From: Chitinophagaceae bacterium | GTDB taxonomy: Bacteria > Bacteroidota > Bacteroidia > Chitinophagales > Chitinophagaceae | DNA: 64,000 nucleotides | NCBI GenBank assembly: GCA_947454235.1 | Contig: CANGIY010000011.1 | Location: forward strand, 1 to 64,000 | Direction of reading: 5' to 3' | Translations under genes and position numbers: made by a program | Shown here: positions 36,901 through 46,800 of the stretch, one piece after another | Numbering within the stretch: the first letter of the stretch is position 1 | Layout: the number at the start of each line of letters is the position of its first letter | The notes under the pieces: generated by a model | What the model saw: the letters and a program-made list of their open reading frames with translations, nothing else | The model's database searches: none | Told to the model about the DNA's origin: nothing

Positions 36901-39271
36901 TCGCAGGGCTTTATTTACAGCGAGAGTAATTGACGTCAACATACCGAGAGCAATAACAGGAAATGATTCAATGTGTCAAGGTAGTCATTCGCTTTTTATT
37001 GATTCATCAAGTGGTGGTACTTGGAGTCTGAGTATACCATCAATTGCTACCGTAGACCTAGGAGGAAATGTGTATGGTGTCGGCTCGGGCAATGATACCT
37101 TGTATTATACACTTACTAACGTGTGCGGCTCTGCTCGAGTTAGTAAACCGATTTATGTAAAACCATTACCCGATACTGCCATCATCACCGGCGCTGATTC
37201 GTTGTGTGATGGTTCGACTTCTTCTTTTTCAAGCTCAATGACAATGGGAGTTTGGGGGCTTACTTCATCTACAATTGCAACAATCAGTTCAATTGGTTCT
37301 GTTCGTGCAACGGGTACGGGTTTCGATACTTTAATTTATACTACGACAAATGGTTGTGGTTCATCAGTGGCACGCCATGTGGTTAATCTTGTTCCAGTTC
37401 TTCATGTTTCACGAATCACAGGTATTGATTCTCTTTGCCAGTCTTCAAGTACTACTTTTTCTGACAGTGTCTCAGGCGGAACTTGGTCGTCATCTGCATT
37501 GCACAGAGTTACAGTTGATTCAAGCGGTGCAGTAACAGGCTTGGTGCCGGGTATTGATACAGTTTTTTACAGAATGTCAAACATGTGCGGCATAGCTTCA
37601 ACAAGCAAGGTGATAAGAATAAAACCTTTGCCTAATGCCGGTGTAATTGCCGGATCAAGAAATGTATGCGAAGGTGCTCCAATCACGTTTTCAGATAGTG
37701 CTTCGGGGGGAGTATGGACTTCATCAGCAAGTCGTCACATCACTGTTGGTTCTTCAGGTCGTGTTACTTACGTAAGTGCTGGTGTTGATACCATTTTCTA
37801 CACTGTTTCAAACGATTGCGGAACGGCAATTGCATCGTATGCAGTAAACGTTGTTTCTTTACCACATGCAGGAATTATTACAGGTGCAACAACAATTTGT
37901 ATCGGGGGGATTTCGCGATATTCTGATAGCGCACATGGTGGTAACTGGTACTTAACTTCCACACGTGCTTCAATTGATACTACAGGTAGAGTTACTGCAA
38001 CGGCTTTGGGATTTGATACCGTTTTGTATGTAAAATCAAATGTGTGTGCATCAGATACTGCAGTATATCCACTACATATTTTAGGGTTGCCAGATGCAGG
38101 TATAATTTCTGGTTTCGATAGCATTTGTCAGGGTAACCGCGGAGGTTTTACTGATACTGTTTCAGGCGGCACCTGGCGATTGACCAACATTTCTTTGGGA
38201 ACATTGAGTTCAACCGGAGATTTTAGAGCAATTTCAGCAGGTGTAGACACTGTTGAATATATCGTTTCAAATTACTGTGGTTCCGACACGGCATCCAAAC
38301 GGATTTTAATACTGACACCTCCGGTTTTAAGTTCGATCAATGGCCCTGATTCTTTGTGTCTTGGTGTTTACTATTCATTCACTGATTCAAGCATAGGTGG
38401 CAGGTGGAGTGTAAGCAATACTGCAATTGCAACGGTTGATTCTACTGGTCGCGTTTTGGCCAATAGAGTTGGAATAGACACCATTAGTTACACTAAAACC
38501 AATTTTTGCGGTACATCGTCCAGAACACGCATTGTTTACATTCATTCAATACCAAGTCCAAGTGTTATTACAGGTTCTGCTAATTTATGTTTAGGGGATT
38601 CCACGTTGTTGCATGATACTGCAACCAATGGAGTCTGGCTTACTCTCAGGGGTAATGCTACTGTTAATCGAATTGGAGAAGTGAGCGGGCTTCTTTGGGG
38701 GCTTGATTCAGTTTTTTATGTAGTCTCGAATTCATGTGGAGCCGATACTGCAATTTTTCGAGTTCGCGTTGATACCATTCCCGTTGTTGGTTTGATTAAT
38801 GGAGTAGACTCAGTTTGTATCGACAGTTCGATAACTTTAAATAACCCTACCGCAGGTGGAGTGTGGGTTAGTCGTGGAGTTATCTTAAGAGTTTCATCGA
38901 CTGGGGTTGTTACAGGCTTAGCTGTTGGAATAGATACAGTGAAATATGTTGCTATTTCAACCTGCGGTGCTGATTCAGCATATAAAGTAATAACTGTTTA
39001 CGATTGCAGGCTGGGTATTGATGAGTTATCAGGAGGGGAATTAGTGAGTGTCTTCCCGAATCCCACAAGCAATTTACTGTATGTTGAAGTAGAACGCAAT
39101 GTCGGGTTATTATCGGTATCGCTTTTAGATGTGGTTGGAAAGCAAGTGGCACAATTTAATGCCCATTCGCCTAAGTTATCAATCGATGTATCCGATTTGA
39201 GCCCCGGGGTTTACATGCTTCAGGTAAAGGTTGCAGGACACATTTATAACAAGAAAATAATAGTTGAGTAA
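33956..39271 (+). CDS. Giant T9SS-exported protein: NHL-like propeller, 12 Ig-like repeats, sorting domain
   Basis: 1771 residues. The start is TTG, either at 33956 or six bases later (TTG AAA AGG), with signal peptide LACLLVYILVALFPF and onward. Residues about 30-760 are NHL/beta-propeller-like, with recurring phrases such as ITTIAGGGS, STIAGNGTTGYTGDSG and KIDTFGIITTILGNGS. Residues about 765-1683 hold 12 Ig-like repeats of about 76 residues, with the consensus ITGxDSxCxG, GGxWSS, ATVDSxGxV, GVDTIxYxxSNxCG. Each has two cysteines, probably a disulfide. The C-terminus carries the type A sorting domain (VSVFPNPTSNLLYVEVE, ending NKKIIVE). Probably a surface or secreted adhesin-like protein. 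It is one long unbroken frame. Confidence 0.88.
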   Translation: MVLKRLACLLVYILVALFPFGNSSLAQIVNTFAGSADPRGTKATKVVLGINTGSLEADKFGNLYFFDVRVYNRYDIEYGNNTSSVNKINTNGNMFRIACGYQTTENSMYLFSSDSVALNCINSSVVAYTETADLGVIRNAIGIDSNGKLIQFKIGGPVTIDSLGKFQMRNYWGLPESVDISVVKFDSRGNIICLVNAQSIFRLNVGTHTIDTLVGYGTSFLTSEGMTGRSVRLGDVFGMALDVNDNVYYVDQTTSLIIKVDIATNRLTTFAGSRTASTRGVDSVSARSISIKPIGLASDRNGNFYFHDEVDSNVFVLRKIDSAGIITTIAGGGSIELIDKVPRRNLKYNPAYNWSHSQIACGPHGEVYWISQKGGVSRIFKYDGRDSVSRYGGVNTYADVDGIDAYSANFDIAHPINFKKKGKELFIIHENGYLTKVDSLGKLRIVINGDSLGYSGDGDSLSRARFNGASQMCIDTKGSIYVWDRNNARIRKISNSQIASTIAGNGTTGYTGDSGAATAARIENIDDIQVDKYGNVFLLTDGKLRKIDTFGIITTILGNGSTPIQDCSDIRDCAPIYAASYLGQSSFTIDTNACIYVCNSTYWSYPSDAYVYKILPSGFVFKYAGFVDTFGMFGRPHGDGLINDGAKAYWTEIFSGLYISINSYNELVYTDLFQNVVRKVKSDTTVETILGTSGEILYYAYFATLLYSEYDGFDCIIYENDGVLAANARFRMPQTSIADDSDNVYACDFFTHRIRKRINCFPGRYSTPVITGRDTLCSSETDTFQIDYTGGRWFSEDSSIATVDSFGVVHSVRAGVTRIGHSTTGICGVFNIFKQVTVNLGHALSPIVGVDTICTGTTTVFRDTLVNGRWSTTSGHATIDSIGRLTAITTGIDTIHYTLASRCGSYVVSKPLHLITTVVPGVVRGADSICVGAYYRYSDSVAGGVWSSTDSSIAYFDSTNRLRAVSLGVDTIKYAVTNRCGTRRALFTARVIDVNIPRAITGNDSMCQGSHSLFIDSSSGGTWSLSIPSIATVDLGGNVYGVGSGNDTLYYTLTNVCGSARVSKPIYVKPLPDTAIITGADSLCDGSTSSFSSSMTMGVWGLTSSTIATISSIGSVRATGTGFDTLIYTTTNGCGSSVARHVVNLVPVLHVSRITGIDSLCQSSSTTFSDSVSGGTWSSSALHRVTVDSSGAVTGLVPGIDTVFYRMSNMCGIASTSKVIRIKPLPNAGVIAGSRNVCEGAPITFSDSASGGVWTSSASRHITVGSSGRVTYVSAGVDTIFYTVSNDCGTAIASYAVNVVSLPHAGIITGATTICIGGISRYSDSAHGGNWYLTSTRASIDTTGRVTATALGFDTVLYVKSNVCASDTAVYPLHILGLPDAGIISGFDSICQGNRGGFTDTVSGGTWRLTNISLGTLSSTGDFRAISAGVDTVEYIVSNYCGSDTASKRILILTPPVLSSINGPDSLCLGVYYSFTDSSIGGRWSVSNTAIATVDSTGRVLANRVGIDTISYTKTNFCGTSSRTRIVYIHSIPSPSVITGSANLCLGDSTLLHDTATNGVWLTLRGNATVNRIGEVSGLLWGLDSVFYVVSNSCGADTAIFRVRVDTIPVVGLINGVDSVCIDSSITLNNPTAGGVWVSRGVILRVSSTGVVTGLAVGIDTVKYVAISTCGADSAYKVITVYDCRLGIDELSGGELVSVFPNPTSNLLYVEVERNVGLLSVSLLDVVGKQVAQFNAHSPKLSIDVSDLSPGVYMLQVKVAGHIYNKKIIVE

Positions 39272-39335
39272 AGAGTATTGGTTGGTATAGCGCAGCAGCA
39301 AGACCGAATCTTGCCACCGCGCTCAAAAAATTACA

Positions 39336-39596
39336 CCACCCACGTACGGGCGGAAAATCTTCCGCCCTATATCTCCACCATATAAAATACAAGCCACCCG
39401 CAATTTTATATTCGGTTGCAAACCGTTGCAACTGCCCAGCGCAGGTTGCTGCGCACACGGCTTGCGCCCCAAACCTTCGGTAGCTGAGGGGCGTTTCAAA
39501 CAAGTAACAGTGATGTATCACTTTGCTAACGACAAAGATGCCACCGGCATCTTTGCTCCTTTCACCGCTGGCGGAGATGGGCCGGGGTAGAGGTGG
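39336..39596. repeat. Dispersed about 260-base palindromic element, copy R3
   Basis: Opens with CCACCCACGTACGGGCGG. GGGCGGAA-AATC-TTCCGCCC (39348-39367) is a hairpin. CAAGCCACCCGCAATTTTAT and TATTCGGTTGCAAAC follow, then a degenerate palindrome GCGTTTCAAACAAGT, AAAGATGCC-ACC-GGCATCTTT and the CCGCTGGCGGAGATGGGCCG end. It aligns by eye along its length with R4 (truncated) and R5. Confidence 0.8.
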
Positions 39597-39598
39597 AC

Positions 39599-39632
39599 AA
39601 AAAAATCCCCGACACTTTACAATGCCGGGGAT
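39599..39632 (-). terminator. Rho-independent terminator after the 39.7-kb T9SS gene
   Basis: ATCCCCG (39605-39611) pairs with CGGGGAT (39626-39632). On the minus strand a run of seven T follows. Confidence 0.7.
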
Positions 39633-39655
39633 CGAATGATGTATTGTTGTTTGGT

Positions 39656-40699
39656 TTATTCTATTACCACTTTCTGAGTGGTAGTAGTAGTCCCTGTTTT
39701 GAAAACAACCATATAGATGCCTTTGTTCAGTTGGCTGCAATCAAAAGATTGGTCGTTGGTTTGGCTGGCAATAATTCTTCCTGCAACGTCGCAAACTGAT
39801 ATTTCAAATTCACCTGAAATATTTTGGACATTGAAGTGCAACATCGACTGAGCAGGGTTAGGATATACCGCAAACTCAGGTTGTTGGTATGTTTGATTCA
39901 CTGTTCCCAGTGGTATGCGCTTTGCATAAGATACGTCAATCATGTGTGTGCTGCCGGGTCCGCTAATTTGGTCAATGTAAGTGATGCTCATAAGTGGACT
40001 ATGAACGTCTCTCTTAAACCATTGTACAGTTGTTAAATTGAAGCTTAAACCGATTGTGGTAGTTAGAATGGTTGCGCTGTCGGTAAACACCTGTGAACCT
40101 ACCACTCGCAGAACGTTGGTGTCATTTACTCCACCAGGACGCCTTAAAATGCCCCAGCCATCGGCTTTTACATGCAAAGTGCCTTCCTGATGAGCAGTGA
40201 TTGGAATTGAAGAGCCTGTTGGCATGTAAGTAACAGTACCTGAATAAAAATCAGAAAACGAATCGAGGTAAGTAAATGGATACCTCAAGGTTACCATTGG
40301 GTTTGCCAATATTACATTTTGGGTAGAGCTGAAATAATTACCTGTTTGGGCAACGCTATCGTTGTTGATGATAGAATACTGTGCAGCAGAATTTGATAAA
40401 GTCACTTCAGCCATGTTGGTGCTTGATAAAAACAACGAGCAATGGGCTGTCGATGAACACGCCATTGCTTTGGCGGTATCTGTTGAAATCGTCGTCAAAC
40501 TAGAATAGTTCCAGGTATGATTGGCACCAGTGTTAGCCAATGTTGTAGCCAAGGTAGGGAAACCGGTTGTGTCGCAGTTAACTGCCACATAAGTTTCATT
40601 GATTACCGGGTTGCAACGAGGGCCGGTAAGTGTGTCTTGTGCATTGGCATTATACATCGCACATACCACAGTGAGGGTTGAAAGGATAAGTTTTTTCAT
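39656..40699 (-). CDS. T9SS cargo of unknown function with type A sorting domain
   Basis: A 347-residue secreted protein with signal peptide MKKLILSTLTVVCAMYNANA. The N-terminal about 260 residues are beta-rich (TWNYSSLTTIST, TLRYPFTYLDSF, GWGILRRPGGVNDT) without a family I can name. The last about 75 residues are the sorting domain (FAVYPNPAQSMLHFNV, ISVCDVAGRIIAS, LNKGIYMVVFKTG, ending TQKVVIE). It is exported by T9SS and may stay on the surface. It has its own promoter and terminator. Confidence 0.8.
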   Translation of the reverse strand: MKKLILSTLTVVCAMYNANAQDTLTGPRCNPVINETYVAVNCDTTGFPTLATTLANTGANHTWNYSSLTTISTDTAKAMACSSTAHCSLFLSSTNMAEVTLSNSAAQYSIINNDSVAQTGNYFSSTQNVILANPMVTLRYPFTYLDSFSDFYSGTVTYMPTGSSIPITAHQEGTLHVKADGWGILRRPGGVNDTNVLRVVGSQVFTDSATILTTTIGLSFNLTTVQWFKRDVHSPLMSITYIDQISGPGSTHMIDVSYAKRIPLGTVNQTYQQPEFAVYPNPAQSMLHFNVQNISGEFEISVCDVAGRIIASQTNDQSFDCSQLNKGIYMVVFKTGTTTTTQKVVIE

Positions 40700-40732
40700 G
40701 TTTTTATATTGTTATTTTGATTTAAAACACTC

Positions 40733-40763
40733 CAAATATAAGAAATCGAAAGATGCAGTGCAA
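40733..40763 (-). promoter_or_regulatory. Bacteroidota-type promoter of the 39.7-kb T9SS gene
   Basis: On the minus strand TTG (40761-40763), a 20-base spacer and TATATTTG (40733-40740) match the TTG/TAnnTTTG pattern. The start codon is 33 bases downstream. Confidence 0.55.
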
Positions 40764-40895
40764 CAAATTTTAGCCGGCAAGTTCATCAACAGAATTTTTT
40801 GGTCATTTTTTTAGAATAATTAACATGTAACAACAATAAAATCACAAGCATTAACAGAATTTTATTCTTTATGAGAGTAGATTTGCAGGTTGTTG

Positions 40896-41279
40896 ATGAG
40901 TCGCTTTCCTGCCATATTGTTAAGGTTATTGAGTATTGTAGTCATTTTGGCTGCATACTTCATCACCGATAAGCCAGATAGGCTGTCTGTGATGCACTTT
41001 AACTTAAATGAGCACAGCTACATTTCTTCTGCCAGTAGTTTGGGCTTTAAGAAAGAGGTAAAGCAAATTAAGCCAGGTGAAAGCAGGTCACACAGAAAAA
41101 TTCAGGTGCAAAAACAAATGGTATCAAAGGCATTTCTGACCAAAGATATAAGTTGGCAAATGCATTATTTGGTATTAGATGTCCGGGAATTTGCAGGTTT
41201 TTTTAGAGAATCGTATTACTTCCTCTTTTTCAAAGAGATAAATCCTCCTCCCCCTAAAGAGTCGGCTTCGTTGGTATAA
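40896..41279 (+). CDS. Small membrane-anchored protein ahead of the czc operon
   Basis: About 127 residues from the ATG at 40896 (MSRFPAILLRLLSIVVILAAYFIT). It has one N-terminal hydrophobic segment (signal anchor), then a basic mature part ending in FFKEINPPPPKESASLV. I recall similar short proteins with a pro-rich EINPPPP tail before RND efflux genes in Bacteroidota, but name no family. It is 93 bases upstream of the TolC-like gene, in the same direction, and could be cotranscribed. Function unknown. Confidence 0.55.
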   Translation: MSRFPAILLRLLSIVVILAAYFITDKPDRLSVMHFNLNEHSYISSASSLGFKKEVKQIKPGESRSHRKIQVQKQMVSKAFLTKDISWQMHYLVLDVREFAGFFRESYYFLFFKEINPPPPKESASLV

Positions 41280-41372
41280 ACGATGAAGAGTTGCGACTGA
41301 CAATTATTATTTTTTATACCCGAAGCTGTTTCAAAGTCGCCCGTTATTTTTTTGAAACAATCAATTCGGAAT

Positions 41373-42662
41373 ATGTTCCAGACAAAAATTATTTTCGTTC
41401 TGGTACTTTTTGCGTTATTGGGTATAAAACCCAATGCTGATGCGCAACAAAGTGCCGACGTACTTTCAATAAATTTTCAACAAGCTGAGAAGCTATTTTT
41501 AGATAGCAACCTGCAAATTATTTCAGCATACTACAATATTCAATCGCAAAAAGCGCTGGTTGAACAAACCCGCAAATGGGATAATCCGGTGTTAAATACC
41601 GACCAGAATTTGTACAACAACGGCAAATTCTTCCAACACGGTGCGGATGGCCAGGGTAACCCGGTAGGGGAGTATTTTGTTCAGGTGCAACAGTTAATTA
41701 AAACCGCCGGCAAACGCCGTCATCAAATTGACTTGGCTAAGACCAATGTTTCTATTGCTGAATGGCAGTTCAAGACTGTGATGCGCAATCTTAAGCTTAC
41801 GTTATACACCGATTTTTATACGATTGCTCAACTTGAAGGTTATAAAAAGTTGTATACTGACAACCTGAAAAGACTTACTCTGTTGCAACAAGCAATGGAG
41901 CGCCAGTTGAGTGCAGGCAATATTGCTAAGAAAGAATATTTAAGGGTTCAGGCGCTTGCTGTTTCTTTAAGGCAGGATATGGCTGATAACGAAAAAGCGT
42001 TGGCAGATGCGCAAGCAGAAATCAGAAATTTGCTGCACTTAAGCCCCGATGTTTATGTCCAGCCAATTTGCGAAGAGACTGAAAAACCGGTGATGCCCCA
42101 ACAGTCGATCGTAGCTATTTATGATTCTGCTTTTCAGCATAACACTGATTACAATATTGAACTGAATCAGGTTTTGAGCAATAAACAAAACCTTGCGCTA
42201 CAGCGTTCTTTGGCAGTGCCCGATTTAACTGTAGGTGCTGAATTTGACCAAAATGCCAACTATGCACCCAATTATTATGGTTTAGCTATCTCGTTACCGC
42301 TGCCCGTATGGGACATGAACAGGGGTAATATTAAAGCAGCCAAGTTTCAGGTGAAGGCAGAAGAAGCGACCATGAAAGACGTTGAAAATAAAACTAAAAA
42401 CGAAGTAAAAGCTGCGTGGTTAAAACTTCAACAATCGGTAAACCTATGCGCTGATGCTAACGATAACTTTTACAAGGAATACAAAGAGCTATACGACAAC
42501 ATAGTTGACAGTTATAACAAACGCCTGATAAGCCTTATTGAGTTTTTAGACTATTACAACGACTACCAGGAAATCAAAAAAAATCGTTTACAACAAATAC
42601 TCAATCTCCGTTTAGCTAAGGCAAACCTGAATGATGTAGTAGGAACAACAATAGTTGAGTAA
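41373..42662 (+). CDS. czcC: TolC-family outer-membrane efflux channel (CzcC-like)
   Basis: About 429 residues from the ATG at 41373 (MFQTKIIFVLVLFALLG), with a signal peptide ending after GIKPNADAQQ. Two tandem halves of the OEP fold are visible as long amphipathic helices (ILNLRLAKANL, EKALADAQAEIRNLLHL) and beta-strand turns (YYGLAISLPLPVWDMNRGNI). It forms the trimeric outer-membrane exit duct of the efflux pump. The gene is the first of czcCBA. The stop is followed 14 bases later by the adaptor gene. Confidence 0.88.
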   Translation: MFQTKIIFVLVLFALLGIKPNADAQQSADVLSINFQQAEKLFLDSNLQIISAYYNIQSQKALVEQTRKWDNPVLNTDQNLYNNGKFFQHGADGQGNPVGEYFVQVQQLIKTAGKRRHQIDLAKTNVSIAEWQFKTVMRNLKLTLYTDFYTIAQLEGYKKLYTDNLKRLTLLQQAMERQLSAGNIAKKEYLRVQALAVSLRQDMADNEKALADAQAEIRNLLHLSPDVYVQPICEETEKPVMPQQSIVAIYDSAFQHNTDYNIELNQVLSNKQNLALQRSLAVPDLTVGAEFDQNANYAPNYYGLAISLPLPVWDMNRGNIKAAKFQVKAEEATMKDVENKTKNEVKAAWLKLQQSVNLCADANDNFYKEYKELYDNIVDSYNKRLISLIEFLDYYNDYQEIKKNRLQQILNLRLAKANLNDVVGTTIVE

Positions 42663-42676
42663 AAAGAATCCAAATA

Positions 42677-43771
42677 ATGAAAAACATAGCAGTAATATTT
42701 ATACTAAGTGCGTTCGTGTTTACATCTTGCGAACAGAAAAAAGTAGCCGAAGTAAAGTCGACGAAATTTGTGCTAAGTGACACCATGAAGCACATGATAT
42801 CAATTGATACAGTACAAATTTGCAACGTCACTGACGAACTTTCGTTGAGTGGTGTAGTCAGTTTTAACGATAATAATGTAGTAAAAGTGTTTCCGCGCAG
42901 CAGCGGACAAGTGGTTGAGACGAAGGTTTCGCTCGGTGATAAAATATCAAAAGGGCAAGTTTTGGCAGTCATTCATAGTGCTGACATAGCCGGAAATTAC
43001 AGCGACCTGAATGCCGCAAACGCTGATTTGGCTATAGCTAAAAGGCAAATGGACAATACCGAGTCGTTATACAAAAATGGTATTGCCAGCGAAAAGGAAT
43101 TCAACGAAGCAAAGCAGAACTATGAAAAAGCGATAGCTGCAAAAAGTAAAATTCAATCGGTGATTAGCATCAACGGAGGCGGAAAAACAAATTCGGGAGG
43201 ACAATATGTTGTGACCGCGCCTATTGATGGTTATCTGGTTGAAAAGAAAATTACAGCGGGTGCCTTCATTCGTCCTGATATGGGTGATAATCTTTTTACC
43301 ATCAGCAATCTTAAAAATGTATGGGTTTATGCAAATGTGTATGAAGCCGACATCGCAAAAATTAAAGAAGGCTACGAAGTTAAAGTGTGCCCGCTTTCAT
43401 ACCCTGATAAAGTGTTTTTAGGTAAAGTTGATAAGATTAGTCAGGTTTTAGATCCTCAAAGCAAGGCAATGAAGGTGCGCATTAACATCGATAATTCTGA
43501 GATGCTTTTGAAGCCTGACATGTTTGCTAAAGTAATTGTTGATAACAAAGAAGGGCAAACGGCACTGTGTATTCCTAAGTCTGCGCTCATTCCCCAGGAA
43601 GGGAAAAATTATGTTGTGGTATATAATAGCGATAGCGATTTGGTGATAAAGCAAGTGAATATTTTAAAGTCTGTAAATGATAAAACCTTTCTTTTAGGTG
43701 GGTTGAATTCAGGTGAAAAAGTAATTACTAATAACCAATTGCTGATTTTCAATCAATTAACTTCTCAGTAG
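42677..43771 (+). CDS. czcB: RND efflux periplasmic adaptor (CzcB-like)
   Basis: A 364-residue membrane-fusion protein. The signal ends in V-F-T-S-C, so it is probably a lipoprotein. The biotinyl-lipoyl halves VVKVFPRSSGQVVETKVSLG (about 75-95) and YVVTAPIDGYLVEKKITAG (about 176-194) flank a coiled-coil hairpin (about 105-165, ANADLAIAKRQMDNTESLYK). A beta-barrel domain (WVYANVYEADIAKIKEG) and membrane-proximal domain follow. It links the inner-membrane pump to the TolC channel. The 99 bases to czcA contain no gene. Confidence 0.9.
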   Translation: MKNIAVIFILSAFVFTSCEQKKVAEVKSTKFVLSDTMKHMISIDTVQICNVTDELSLSGVVSFNDNNVVKVFPRSSGQVVETKVSLGDKISKGQVLAVIHSADIAGNYSDLNAANADLAIAKRQMDNTESLYKNGIASEKEFNEAKQNYEKAIAAKSKIQSVISINGGGKTNSGGQYVVTAPIDGYLVEKKITAGAFIRPDMGDNLFTISNLKNVWVYANVYEADIAKIKEGYEVKVCPLSYPDKVFLGKVDKISQVLDPQSKAMKVRINIDNSEMLLKPDMFAKVIVDNKEGQTALCIPKSALIPQEGKNYVVVYNSDSDLVIKQVNILKSVNDKTFLLGGLNSGEKVITNNQLLIFNQLTSQ

Positions 43772-43870
43772 TTTTTCAGTATTGAGGTTGCCGCATTGCA
43801 TTCGGTAGGAGCATCTACGGGCGCCTCAGGAGGATTAACATTTTAAATTCATTCATTCAAACTACTGTTT

Positions 43871-46800
43871 ATGAACAAGCTTATTAAGAATATTATATAT
43901 TTCTCACTCAGGCATAGATATTTTGTCTTTTTTATGACTGCTGTGTTGGCAGTTATTGGCTATGCCAGCTATAAGAATACACCCATTGAAACCTTCCCCG
44001 ATGTAACTAATACCCAAATCATTATTATTACTCAATGGCCGGGTAGGAGTGCCGAAGAGGTGGAGAAATTTGTAACTACACCACTTGAAACCGCTCTTAA
44101 TTCGGTGCAGAGTAAGATCAATTTGCGCTCTACATCGTGCTTCGGGCTATCTTATGTAAGGCTTATTTTCGATGATAACGTCGATGATGCGTTCGCTCGC
44201 CAACAGGTATTTACTCGTATTGGCAATGCGGATTTACCCGATGGGGTGTCGCCGGAAGTAGAACCACCATACGGACCAACAGGTGAAATTTATCGTTACA
44301 CACTTAAAAGTCATACAAAGAGCATCAGAGAACTTAATGAGATTCAGGAGTGGGTGCTAGACAGGCAGTTTAAGTCTGTTTCGGGAGTTGCTGACGTAAA
44401 TACGTTCAGTGGTGGCGAAAAAATTTATGAGGTAAGAATTAATCCTAACGAAATTCAGAATTATGGTTTGACACCGCTTGATGTTTATACTGCTGTTGCA
44501 AAAAGTAATATCAATGTTGGAGGCGATGTGCTCGAGCAAAACGGGCAATCATTCATTGTACGCGGTATAGGTTTATTGAACGATATCAATGAAATAAACA
44601 ACATTATTGTTGAAAAAGTAAATGGAGTTCCTATTCTGGTAAAGAATCTGGCAACAGTTGTAGAAACCGAAAAACCAAGACTTGGCACCGTTAAACTCGA
44701 TAAAAACGACGATATGGTGGAGGGCATTATCGTGATGCGTAAGGGCGAAAATGCAGAACAGGTGCTTGAGGGGATTCATGCAAAGGTCGATGACCTGAAC
44801 AATAATATTCTACCCAAGGATGTAAAAATTGTACCGTTCTACGATCGTACAAACCTCATGGAGTTTGCAACACATACGGTGCTCCACAACTTATTTGAGG
44901 GTATCATTCTGGTTACGCTAATCGTATTGATTTTCATGGCCGATTGGCGAACTACTTTAATCGTAGGTATCATCGTTCCGCTTGCCTTGTTGTTTGCATT
45001 TATGCTCATGCGCCTGAAGGGTATGACAGCTAACTTGCTTTCAATGGGTGCTGTTGACTTTGGTATCATCATCGATGGTGCAGTGGTAATGGTTGAAGGT
45101 ATTTTCGTTGCACTCGATGCCCGATCGCGGGATGTGGGCATGGAGAAATTCAATAAACTGGCTAAACTGGGTTTATTCAAAAACGTGGGTGCGGAGATGG
45201 GTAAGGCTATATTCTTCTCCAAACTCATCATCCTTACATGCTTAATTCCAATTTTCGCATTCAAGAAAGTAGAAGGTAAAATGTTCTCGCCCTTGGCATT
45301 TACATTAGGATTTGCTTTGTTGGGGGCCTTGATTTATACGCTTACTTTGGTGCCTGCGCTTTCAAGTATTCTATTGCGTAAAAACGTCAAAGAAAAGCAC
45401 AATTTTGTTGTAGAGTTCTTCGAGAAAAATATCATGAAAGCCTTTAGATGGGTGTACCATCATGGTAAACTCAGCCTTACAGTGGCTATCGGTTTCATGG
45501 TTATTTCGTTCGCGTCAGCTAAGTTTCTAGGGTCAGAATTCTTGCCTGAACTGGATGAGGGCGCCTTATGGGTGAAGGGGCAGTTGCCAATGAGTGCCAG
45601 TCTGGAAGAGTCGAGTAACATCTCTAAGAAAATGACGGAGATTATTTCGAAGTTCCCTGAAGTGAAACACACTCTTGCTCAAATTGGTAGAACCGTTGAC
45701 GGCACTGACCCAAAAGGGTTTTTCAATGTAGAGATTGCCGTAGACCTTAAACCAAAAGATGAATGGCCTAAGGGAGTAACAACCGAGAGCCTGATTGATG
45801 ATTTGGACAAGCAATTGAGTAAGATACCGGGTATTTTATACAACTATTCGCAACCTATTCGAGATAACGTAGAAGAGGCGGTAGCAGGTGTACCTGCGTC
45901 GCTTGCGGTTAAAATCTTTGGTTCCAATTTTGGTAAAATGGATACGCTCGCCAATGAAGTGATGGCTCAATTGCGCACTGTACAAGGTGTTGAAGATTTG
46001 GGGGTTTTAAGAAATCTGGGGCAACCTGAATTCAGGATTGAACTTGACCAACAGAAAATGGCATTGTACGGAGTGAGTATTTCTGATGCGAATGCTGTTA
46101 TTGAAATGGCAGTGGGCGGTAAGGCAGCCACGCAATTGTACGAAGGCGCACGCAAGTTTGATATCCGTGTTCGTTACGATAAAGAGTTCAGGAATAGCCG
46201 CGAAAAAATTGAGCAGTTAATGGTGCCGACGATGGATGGTACCCGCATTCCGCTCAAAGAAATAAGTGACATTCATGTGCTTACAGGACCATCATTCGTT
46301 TACCGCGATAACAATGCAAGGTACATCCCGGTTAAATTCTCGGTTCGTGGTCGCGACCTGGGAAGCACCATCAAGGAAGCGCAGGCTAAAGTGAACAAAG
46401 CGGTAAAACTACCAAGAGGTTACTCACTCAGCTGGAATGGCGAGTTTGAAAATGCTGAACGTGCATCAAATACACTTGCCAACGTTGTTCCTCTTTGTTT
46501 GATAGGTATATTCCTCATTTTGTTCATCACTTATGGCAATGTGAAAGACGCATTACTGACCATTCTCAATGTGCCATTTGCGTTGATTGGTGGAATTTTG
46601 GCATTGCACGTTACACACATGAACTTCAGCATTAGTGCCGGTATTGGTTTCATTGCATTGTTTGGTGTATGTATTCAAAATGGTGTGATTCTAATTTCGG
46701 TATTCCGGAAGAACCTGGCAGAAAAAATGACCTTGCACGTTGCGGTTGAGCATGGCGTTCATTCACGCATTCGCCCGGTAGTAATGACTGCATTGATGGC

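Noticed and set aside
43772-43870. A gene between czcB and czcA
   Set aside because: Only 99 bases with no start-to-stop frame of useful size.
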